Source: DSUN01 sp035527715 (GTDB taxonomy: Bacteria; Planctomycetota; PUPC01; DSUN01). Taken from it: a stretch of 12,655 nt of DNA. The notes under the pieces are model-generated. The model ran no database searches. It was not told the DNA's origin and was given only the letters and a program-made list of their open reading frames with translations. Of this stretch, positions 3,925 to 9,476 are shown in pieces (within the stretch, counting starts at the first letter, position 1; the number at the start of each line of letters is the position of its first letter). Location: the NCBI GenBank assembly GCA_035527715.1, contig DATKZY010000025.1, positions 1 through 12,655 on the forward strand, read 5' to 3'. A program made the position numbers and the translations under genes.

Positions 3925-6759
3925 ATGGGGCGCTGGCGCGGCTCTGCGGTCCTATTCGTCCCATATGTCCTATCGGTCCTGTCTCTCGCCCGGGCCGAGG
4001 TGTCTACCTGGTCCAATAGCCCCCTCATCCAGTTCGCGGCCGGGGAGGTCGCCCGGGCGCTGAAGGAGCGCGGCGAAGACATCCGCGTGTTCCTCGGCAC
4101 CTTCGCGTCGTTCCCCGGCGGCGCCGCCAGGAAGCCATCTGCCGTGCCCGAGGCATTCACCGTCTCGCGGCCGGGCAACACGATCGTGATCGCCGGCCAC
4201 GACGAGGCGGGGGCGATGTACGGCGGCCTCGAGGTCGCCGAGCAGATCGGTCTCGGCGGCGTCGGCAGCGTGGCCGAGCGAGAGGCCAAGCCCTTCCTCG
4301 CGTTCCGCCAGTTCAAGTACAACATTCCGTCGGTCCGCGACCAGGAGTGGTTTCACAGCGAGGACTACTGGCGCAGCTTCTTGGACCTCCTTGCCCGCAG
4401 CCGCTTCAACTCCGTCGGCTTCTGGCACCATCATCCCTTCGCCGAGATGATCCGCTTCGGGGAGTTCTCCGAGGCAGCCGTCCTCACGCCCGCACAGACC
4501 GAGCGAAACGTCAAGACCTGGCGGATGATCCTCCGCATGGCCAAGGAACGCGGCGTCTCGACCTGGCTCATCAACTGGAACATCCATCTGCCCGAGCCGT
4601 TCGCCAAGGCCCACAAGCTCAAGACCGAGGGCGAGGACGCGCCCGTCGTCCGCGAGTACATGCGATACTGCGTCGCCGAGACGCTGCGCACCTATCCCGA
4701 CCTCACCGGCTTGGGCCTGTGCGCCGGCGAGCGCATGCCCAGCGACGACTACGACTGGCGCGAGCAATGGATCAAGGACACCTTCCTCGCAGGCATCCGC
4801 GACTCGGGCCGCGTCGTGCCCCTCCTCCACCGCTACTGGTGGGCCTCGCCCGATTCCATCCAGCGCATCATCTGCCCGGGCTACACGGCGCCCATCTACG
4901 TCTCGGTGAAGTTCAACGGCGAGCAGATGTACACCGACACGAAGCCGCACTTCCTCGACCCCGACTGGATTGACTTCCCCGACTACCGGCAGTGGCTCGA
5001 CCGCAAGACGAAGGGGGAGATCAAGGATGTCGTGAGCCACCTGGAGTGGATTCCCAAGGAGCCGTATCCCTACAAAATCGTCTGGCACCTGCGGAACGAC
5101 ACCATTCACACCTATCGCTGGGGCGACCCGGAGTTCGTCAAGGGGGTCGTCCGCAACTGCGCCCAGCCCTGGGCCGTCGGCTTCCTGATGGGCGAGGAGC
5201 GCACCCAGACCGGCCTCGACGAGGAGCTGACCGACGAGGCGAAGAAGCACCAGACCTGGAAGTACCACCACGAGCGCCACTGGTTCAGCACCCTGCTCTG
5301 GGGCCGGCTGGGCTACGACCCCGACGTGCCCGACGAGCGGTGGATCGCGCTCTTCGAGAAGCGGTTCGGTAAGGCCGTGGGCAAGGACCTCTTCACAGCG
5401 ATGCAGCAGGCCAGCAAGATCATCCCGCTCGTCAGCCGCTTTCACTTCAACTACATGAACGGCGACTGGGCGCCCGAGTGGTGCGCGGGGAGTTGGAACA
5501 CCGGCTTCGGGAGGGGCCGCAACTACCGCGACGGCCGCGACGACTTCCACGACATCATCGAGTTCATCTTCAACCACACCATTGACGACAGGATTCTCGA
5601 TCTCCCTGAACTGGTGGGCATGACGCGGCGCAGGGAGCAGATCCCAGACGGGATCTCTCAGTGCCGCGATCTGTGGGAGGAGCTGCGCAGGCTCAGAAGC
5701 TCCACCCAAGAGGCGCTCCAGCGGGTCCAGGCACATGGGAAGGCCGAGGGCGAGACGGCGTTGATGTGCGAGGAACTCGCCGTGATGGCGGAACTTGGCG
5801 ACTACTACGCGAAGAAGCTCGCTGCCGCCCACGCACTCATGCAGCACTTCGTCTCAGGCGGCAGCACAAGCTCGCGCGCCGCTGTGGTGACCCTGAAGAT
5901 AGCACTGACAACCTGGCAGAGCCTGTCGTGGAGGGCGGGGCGCCTCTATCGCAGCGCCGCAGCCGGGCCTCGATCGTACGCCCGCAACACGCCCCGCGTC
6001 GAGCGCGACATCGCGATCGCCCAGGCGGCTGGCTCGGCGCCGGAGGAGCTGGAGAAGCTGGGGGTGCTGAAGCGGGCGAAGGAGAGGCCGAGATACGATT
6101 TCAACAACCCCGAGCTGCGAAAGCTGATCGAGGAGAAGCTTGCGCCGCTCGTGGTGCCCGTGAACTGGCTCGGCCGTGTGGAGCTCTCGCCGAAAACGGC
6201 CGACGTGCTGGTCCTGGGCCGCGAGGCGATGGCCTTCAACCGCCTGCCCGCCGAGAAGAAGAAACCCGTCCTCGACGCCATCGAGCAGGGCGTCTCGCTC
6301 GTGCTCTTCTTCCAGAACTTCCCGGCGTTCGACGCCAGTTGGCTCCCAGGGAAGATCGGCGGCTCGGACCGCGACGCCAATGCGTTCGCCTGGTCCAAGC
6401 CCGACCACCCCATCGCCAAGGGCGTGGACCCCAGGGAGCTTGAGCGGCCAGCCGTCCTCAACGACTCGCTCACGCGCTACGATGAGGGCTGGACCTGTCT
6501 CACGGACCCGCCGGGCGGGCTGTGCATCCGCTCCCACGGCAGGGGCAAGATCGTCTTCTGCCAGCTCGATGTCCTCGGCCGCTACCGCGAGCGGGCGGCT
6601 CAGCAACTCGTCCGCAACCTCCTCCGCTTCGCCGCGGGCGACCGCAAGGCGCCCCGCACCATCCTCCTCGACGCCTCCGGCTCCAGCACAATCCAGATGC
6701 TGAACCGGATTGGCACCCGCTTCCATTGGATTGACGAGTTGCCATTGGTGAAGAAGTAG
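3925..6759 (+). CDS. Large secreted glycoside-hydrolase-like protein with C-terminal ThuA/GATase-like domain
   Basis: A 944-residue exported protein. Residues 1-24 are a signal peptide ending A-R-A. About 25-115 form a small alpha/beta domain with A90-G-H-D-E-A-G-A-M-Y99, like the helper domains before GH67 alpha-glucuronidases and GH20 enzymes. About 120-500 look like a TIM barrel rich in aromatic and acidic residues (E269 in CAGERMPSDD, E374 in HLEWIPKEP, E424/E425 in MGEERTQTG are candidate active-site acids). About 555-720 are mainly helical. About 740-905 resemble a ThuA/GATase-like fold, with D827-H-P-I-A-K-G-V834 matching the neighbouring ThuA-like protein. Likely role: cleavage of a uronic-acid-type or other complex polysaccharide outside the cytoplasm; the substrate is not readable. 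ATG 3925 is preferred (G-rich Shine-Dalgarno region, normal signal peptide); GTG 3910 would add five residues. A hairpin starts four bases after the stop. Exact GH family uncertain. Confidence 0.83.
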   Translation: MGRWRGSAVLFVPYVLSVLSLARAEVSTWSNSPLIQFAAGEVARALKERGEDIRVFLGTFASFPGGAARKPSAVPEAFTVSRPGNTIVIAGHDEAGAMYGGLEVAEQIGLGGVGSVAEREAKPFLAFRQFKYNIPSVRDQEWFHSEDYWRSFLDLLARSRFNSVGFWHHHPFAEMIRFGEFSEAAVLTPAQTERNVKTWRMILRMAKERGVSTWLINWNIHLPEPFAKAHKLKTEGEDAPVVREYMRYCVAETLRTYPDLTGLGLCAGERMPSDDYDWREQWIKDTFLAGIRDSGRVVPLLHRYWWASPDSIQRIICPGYTAPIYVSVKFNGEQMYTDTKPHFLDPDWIDFPDYRQWLDRKTKGEIKDVVSHLEWIPKEPYPYKIVWHLRNDTIHTYRWGDPEFVKGVVRNCAQPWAVGFLMGEERTQTGLDEELTDEAKKHQTWKYHHERHWFSTLLWGRLGYDPDVPDERWIALFEKRFGKAVGKDLFTAMQQASKIIPLVSRFHFNYMNGDWAPEWCAGSWNTGFGRGRNYRDGRDDFHDIIEFIFNHTIDDRILDLPELVGMTRRREQIPDGISQCRDLWEELRRLRSSTQEALQRVQAHGKAEGETALMCEELAVMAELGDYYAKKLAAAHALMQHFVSGGSTSSRAAVVTLKIALTTWQSLSWRAGRLYRSAAAGPRSYARNTPRVERDIAIAQAAGSAPEELEKLGVLKRAKERPRYDFNNPELRKLIEEKLAPLVVPVNWLGRVELSPKTADVLVLGREAMAFNRLPAEKKKPVLDAIEQGVSLVLFFQNFPAFDASWLPGKIGGSDRDANAFAWSKPDHPIAKGVDPRELERPAVLNDSLTRYDEGWTCLTDPPGGLCIRSHGRGKIVFCQLDVLGRYRERAAQQLVRNLLRFAAGDRKAPRTILLDASGSSTIQMLNRIGTRFHWIDELPLVKK
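3949..3984 (+). repeat. Four tandem 9-base units encoding the signal-peptide core
   Basis: Four successive nine-base units begin with GTCC: GTCCTATTC, GTCCCATAT, GTCCTATCG, GTCCTGTCT. In frame they encode the tripeptides VLF, VPY, VLS, VLS, which make up the hydrophobic core of the GH-like protein's signal peptide. The repeat lies about 50 bases after the CGTGAAACGTGA duplication. It may be a dispersed intergenic repeat captured as coding sequence, or local slippage. Confidence 0.75.
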
Positions 6760-6763
6760 GCCA

Positions 6764-6806
6764 CGGGGGAGGAAGCCCTTTCTGGCAGAAAGGGCTTCCT
6801 CCCCCG
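6764..6806. terminator. Hairpin A downstream of the GH-like gene
   Basis: A perfect 21-bp inverted repeat (arms 6764-6784 and 6786-6806) separated by a single G begins four bases after the GH-like stop. In RNA the real loop would open by a few bases. It is followed by C-rich sequence without a T-run, so it is not a textbook rho-independent terminator; it may stabilise the 3' end or be part of a repeat element. Confidence 0.6.
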
Positions 6807-6905
6807 CACCCCCTCCTTCCCAAAGACTCCCAGATTGGGCTGCGGCATTCGCCCGCGGCAGGCGAATGCCGCAGCCCAGCTTGAGAGTTCTTGGAGGGGG
6901 CGTGG

Positions 6906-6932
6906 GGGCACCTTCTTGCGAAGAAGGTGCCC
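6906..6932. terminator. Hairpin C downstream of the propeller gene
   Basis: A perfect 12-bp stem (GGGCACCTTCTT / AAGAAGGTGCCC, arms 6906-6917 and 6921-6932) closes a GCG loop. It ends eight bases from the minus-strand stop at 6941. No T-run follows on the minus strand, so termination by this hairpin alone is uncertain. Confidence 0.6.
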
Positions 6933-6940
6933 TCACATCT

Positions 6941-8359
6941 TCATCGAATCTTCACTTGCGCGTAGCGGATGGTGTGGGGCTCGGGGCCGGGGCCGTAGAG
7001 GTCAATGGTGTCGGAGGGCTCGGTACCAAGGCGCTCGGTGGCGGCGAAGAAGCTGGCGAGAGGGAGCTTGAGGGGGAGCCTGGCGGGCGGGGGGTCGCTC
7101 TTGGGGACGAGTTGGAGGGCGTAGTTGCCCGCGGCCTCGCCGCCGTTGACGTGGTAGAGGACGACGAGGCGCCCATCGGCTGTTGCGTGAAGCGCGGCAT
7201 AGCTCGGCACAAGAGCCTTTGCCGGCTGGTTCTCCACATGCTCGACGACGGTGCGTTGCTCGACCACTTTCCCTTCGCGGACGCGTGCGTAGACGAGCGA
7301 GACGGTGATGGGGGTGCCGCGGAAGAACTCGTTGCGAATGAAGGCGTGCCAGATGTTGCGGTCGAGGTAGAGGATGTGGGCGTCGCCGTCCGGGCCGATC
7401 CACATGTCCAGGTTGCGGATGTGGCCACAGGTCTCCTCGCGGCTGGCGACGGTGACGGCGGCGGCGAAGGGGGCCTTCGTGATGTCGGGCGTCCAGGTGA
7501 AGTAGAGGTTGCGGAAATCATAGTCCCAGTCGCGGCCCGTCACCTTCTTCTTGAACGCCCGCCACGTGGGGTTCGGCTCGATGATGTCGCTGATGGCGAG
7601 GATATGGGCCGCGCGGTTGCGGAGGGCGACCTGGGGGTAACAGGCGCGTCGGGGGAAGACGACCATCCCCTGGCGGCTCCAACTCCCCGTGCGGTCGAGG
7701 TGGCTCCAGGCCTGCCCCTCGTGGGCGAGGATGTTCAGGAGCAGGATTTCCCCGGCCAAGCGGTCGGCGGCGATGCCGCGGTACGAGTGCTCGGTGAAGG
7801 CGTACGCCTTGTCCCACTTCGGCTTGAGGGCAACGGGCGGCTTCCGCGGGTCGGCGGCGCTGAACTCCAGGAGGTGCGGCTCGCAGGCGTGAGTCGTCCG
7901 CCCGTCGGGATACTGGCCGTTTTGGCGAATGGCAGGATTCACGGAGAGCAGGATGCGGCCGCCGGGCAGGCGGACGAGGGGGCAAGGCTCGCGCTCGTCG
8001 AACTTCGCGCCCGCTTGGGCGCGCTCCCACCCACGCCCCGGCTCGCGGACGAAGAGCTGCCAGCGCGTGTTGCACAGCGGCTTCGCGTCCTTGCCCGTCT
8101 CGGGCACGATGGCGAGGACCCGCTCGCCCTCGCGGACGATGGTGGGCGATCCGTAGCACCACATCGGCCCCGAGCCGTTGTTGGGATCGGCGTAGGTGGC
8201 GATGACCTCCTCGGCGACGACCTGGAAAGCCAGGGGGGCTCTCTCCTCGCTGTGGGCGGCGGAGCGCGGGACGAGGGCCACGACGCCCGCGGCACCAAGG
8301 CCAAGGAACCTGCGGCGGGGCAGCGTGGCGGGTGTCCTCTGCGGCACGGGCCTGCCCAC
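6941..8359 (-). CDS. Twin-arginine-exported BNR/sialidase-like beta-propeller protein
   Basis: A 472-residue predicted exported protein. The N-terminus carries a twin-arginine motif R15-R-R-F-L-G20, a hydrophobic stretch (19-31) and a plausible S-A-A cleavage site near residue 35, so it should be exported folded. The mature part has repeated S-P-x-I, W-x-x-x-x-R-E and hydrophobic beta segments (for example M66-W-C-Y-G-S-P-T, C-Y-P-Q-V-A-L, M-W-I-G-P-D-G-D-A-H-I-L-Y), typical of BNR-type propellers found in sialidases and some polysaccharide lyases. No diagnostic active-site set can be assigned, so glycan binding or cleavage is inferred. The start is GTG with AGGAG six bases upstream; no in-frame ATG exists before residue 66. 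It is the last gene of a minus-strand series, 13 bases after the small proline-rich protein, and converges on the GH-like gene, suggesting related glycan work. Confidence 0.83.
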   Translation of the reverse strand: MGRPVPQRTPATLPRRRFLGLGAAGVVALVPRSAAHSEERAPLAFQVVAEEVIATYADPNNGSGPMWCYGSPTIVREGERVLAIVPETGKDAKPLCNTRWQLFVREPGRGWERAQAGAKFDEREPCPLVRLPGGRILLSVNPAIRQNGQYPDGRTTHACEPHLLEFSAADPRKPPVALKPKWDKAYAFTEHSYRGIAADRLAGEILLLNILAHEGQAWSHLDRTGSWSRQGMVVFPRRACYPQVALRNRAAHILAISDIIEPNPTWRAFKKKVTGRDWDYDFRNLYFTWTPDITKAPFAAAVTVASREETCGHIRNLDMWIGPDGDAHILYLDRNIWHAFIRNEFFRGTPITVSLVYARVREGKVVEQRTVVEHVENQPAKALVPSYAALHATADGRLVVLYHVNGGEAAGNYALQLVPKSDPPPARLPLKLPLASFFAATERLGTEPSDTIDLYGPGPEPHTIRYAQVKIR

Positions 8360-8365
8360 GTTCTG

Positions 8366-8370
8366 CTCCT
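8366..8370 (-). promoter_or_regulatory. Ribosome-binding site fixing the GTG start of the propeller gene
   Basis: On the minus strand AGGAG (8370-8366) lies within the 13-base gap after the small protein's stop and six bases before GTG 8359. It decides the start in the absence of any nearby ATG and keeps the twin-arginine signal in the protein. Confidence 0.7.
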
Positions 8371-8372
8371 CG

Positions 8373-8645
8373 CTACGGGATGAGGTCGCGGAGATCGTGC
8401 TCCCTGTGCCTCTGGGGCGGGTCCTTCTCGGGCATTGCGGCGGGCGGCGGCTCCTCCTCGGGGGGCTTGGCGGGCGACGCCTTGGGGGGAGTCTTGCCCG
8501 GGTCCTTGGGCGTCGGCGTCTTCTCGATGGCCCGGAGCGCCTGCTCCTCCTCGGCGATGCGGGTGGCCCGGTCGTCCTTCGAGATGTCGAGGGTCAACCA
8601 TCCGAGAAAGAAGTCGAAGATTTCGGTGAAGTGGATGTTTCCCAT
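8373..8645 (-). CDS. Small proline-rich protein with aromatic N-terminus
   Basis: A 90-residue protein of unknown function. Residues 4-19 are hydrophobic and aromatic (F-D-F-F-L-G-W), too short and mixed for a clear membrane span. Residues 20-45 are charged and probably helical. Residues 46-80 are rich in Pro, Lys and Glu and probably disordered. G15-W-L-T-L-D-I-S-K23 closely resembles G107-W-A-D-F-D-V-S-K115 of the adjacent lipoprotein. The frame is preferred to overlapping ones because it has ordinary composition, while they are Arg-rich. ATG 8645 is chosen; GTG 8654 would add three residues, and neither has a strong ribosome-binding site. It lies between the lipoprotein gene (87 bases upstream) and the propeller gene (13 bases downstream), probably in one transcript. 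Expression is plausible but unproven. Confidence 0.6.
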   Translation of the reverse strand: MGNIHFTEIFDFFLGWLTLDISKDDRATRIAEEEQALRAIEKTPTPKDPGKTPPKASPAKPPEEEPPPAAMPEKDPPQRHREHDLRDLIP

Positions 8646-8650
8646 GAGCC

Positions 8651-8667
8651 CCACGTAGCCTACGTGG
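8651..8667. repeat. Perfect palindrome at the start of the small protein gene
   Basis: CCACGTAG-C-CTACGTGG, eight-base arms around one base, overlaps the alternative GTG start (8654) and lies just before ATG 8645. As RNA it could hide the start; as DNA it has the form of an operator for a dimeric protein. Either role is inferred. Confidence 0.5.
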
Positions 8668-8701
8668 AGGCACTTGAGTCATGAGAAGCCTGGTTTCTTC
8701 G

Positions 8702-8718
8702 GTACGCCCCCGGCGTAC
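8702..8718. repeat. Short hairpin after the glycine-rich lipoprotein gene
   Basis: GTACGCC (8702-8708) and GGCGTAC (8712-8718) form a seven-base stem with a CCC loop, 14 bases past the lipoprotein stop on the minus strand. There is no T-run. It may limit read-through into the small protein and propeller genes. A weaker imperfect palindrome (GAGAAGCC / GGTTTCTT) lies beside it at 8683-8699. Confidence 0.45.
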
Positions 8719-8732
8719 GCTCCGCGGCCCCC

Positions 8733-9185
8733 TCACCCAGGGCCGACGCACTGGCCTGGGCCGGCGCCGAATGCACGGGGCCAGAACAAGGCGAGGAACC
8801 AGGCGACCGGCCCGCGGTGGCGGCGGGTGAGGGTCTCGCGCTTGCTGACGTCGAAGTCGGCCCAGCCGGTCACCTCGTAGGCGTAGATGCCGATGCCGAC
8901 GTTGCAGTGATAGTGGCGGAAGATGCCGACGCGGCTGCCCCCCATGCCGGCGAAATAGCCGTCCACCGACCCATACCCCAGGCCTCCCAGCCCCAGGAGG
9001 CAGGCATAGGCGGACAGCGAGAACCTCGGCGTCACCGTGATCCCGAGGTCCAGCATATCCAACGCGTCCATCCCGCGGTCACACGTGTAGACGAACGCCT
9101 TGAACAGCGGGGAGCAGCCGGGGACGCCGAGCAGAGTCGCTGCCAGGACCAGTGCCGATCCTGGCCGAATGGCCTTGCCTCGCAT
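8733..9185 (-). CDS. Glycine-rich predicted lipoprotein
   Basis: A 150-residue predicted lipoprotein of unknown function. The signal peptide ends in V21-P-G-C24; proline at position -2 of the lipobox is unusual but the rest fits. The mature part has D36-R-G-M-D-A-L-D-M-L-D-L-G48, then alternating hydrophobic beta-like segments with many glycines (L63-G-L-G-G-L-G-Y-G, V74-D-G-Y-F-A-G-M-G-G83, V96-G-I-G-I-Y-A-Y). This may form a small barrel-like or membrane-associated fold. G107-W to K115 matches a motif in the next small protein. A second hydrophobic stretch (about 126-136) lies near the end. The ATG has GGAG six bases upstream and a promoter at 9232-9259, and is the first gene of the minus-strand series. 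Lipoprotein status is fairly sure; function is not recognised. Confidence 0.78.
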   Translation of the reverse strand: MRGKAIRPGSALVLAATLLGVPGCSPLFKAFVYTCDRGMDALDMLDLGITVTPRFSLSAYACLLGLGGLGYGSVDGYFAGMGGSRVGIFRHYHCNVGIGIYAYEVTGWADFDVSKRETLTRRHRGPVAWFLALFWPRAFGAGPGQCVGPG

Positions 9186-9231
9186 GCATCACTCCAAGGG
9201 AAGCACGCTCACACGGGGAGGGGACACCTGT

Positions 9232-9259
9232 ATTCTACCGCACTCACGGGCAAAGTCAA
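9232..9259 (-). promoter_or_regulatory. Sigma70-type promoter for the lipoprotein gene series
   Basis: On the minus strand TTGACT (9259-9254) is followed after 16 bases by TAGAAT (9237-9232); each box matches five of six consensus bases. The start would be near 9225, about 40 bases before the lipoprotein ATG. The GTCAA/TTGAC inverted repeat at 9255-9270 overlaps the -35 box and could be an operator. Confidence 0.65.
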
Positions 9260-9343
9260 TCCCGTTTGACAGTTCCCGCCACAAATTTCTCGCGCGTCGT
9301 CGCCTGGTGCCTGGGCTTCGGGGACAGGGCTGCCTCACTTGAC

Positions 9344-9372
9344 TTGTCATGCTGGCGCGGTTTTCATATCAT
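9344..9372 (+). promoter_or_regulatory. Sigma70-type promoter for the TPR/STN-like gene
   Basis: TTGTCA (9344-9349) and TATCAT (9367-9372) are 17 bases apart, each matching five of six consensus bases, in an AT-richer island of otherwise GC-rich DNA. The start would be near 9379, leaving a leader of about 100 bases before ATG 9477. Confidence 0.62.
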
Positions 9373-9476
9373 ATGGACAGCGCGCGGCGCCGCCGTGAGC
9401 AGGCGTGGCGTTGTGTACCCACCCCGAGCCGGGCGGACAGCCGCGGCAGGCTGTTGCTCCGACGCGAGGGAACCGC

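Larger units (their letters stand above)
6764..6932. repeat. Composite palindromic element of three hairpins
   Basis: Between the convergent GH-like and propeller genes lie hairpin A (6764-6806), hairpin B (perfect 18-bp arms 6836-6853 and 6861-6878, 7-base loop) and hairpin C (6906-6932). A and C are also related to each other in opposite orientation. The 16 bases after A's stem (6801-6816) and the reverse complement of the 16 bases flanking C (6893-6908) read CCCCC-GCA-CCCCCTCC and CCCCC-ACG-CCCCCTCC. Each is then followed by a C/A-rich AAAGACTCCCA- or AAGAACTCTCAA-type segment running to hairpin B. The whole 169 bases are therefore an imperfect palindrome centred near 6857. It looks like two inverted copies of a REP/MITE-like repeat around a third hairpin, with no transposase. 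Confidence 0.7.
9186..9476. other. Divergent intergenic region with two promoters
   Basis: This 291-base gap holds a minus-strand promoter for the lipoprotein gene (9232-9259) and a plus-strand promoter for the TPR protein (9344-9372). It also has a small inverted repeat, GTCAA/TTGAC, at 9255-9270 overlapping the leftward -35 box. No protein or RNA gene is convincing here. Confidence 0.65.

Noticed and set aside
2984..3984. Possible CRISPR array or insertion sequence from the clustered repeats
   Set aside because: The units are only 6-12 bases with no spacers, no Cas genes and no transposase or terminal inverted repeats.
3970..5847. Open frame of 625 codons on the minus strand opposite the GH-like gene
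   Set aside because: It mirrors the codon bias of the GH-like gene, has repetitive V/E/G/L composition, no ribosome-binding site and no recognisable domain.
6866..8383. Open frame of 505 codons on the plus strand opposite the propeller gene
   Set aside because: It begins inside the palindromic element, has shadow-like composition and no ribosome-binding site; the minus frame has a twin-arginine signal and good starts.
9266..9271. Perfect TTGACA on the plus strand as a promoter for the TPR gene
   Set aside because: No acceptable -10 hexamer lies 16-18 bases downstream; the 9344-9372 pair is better.
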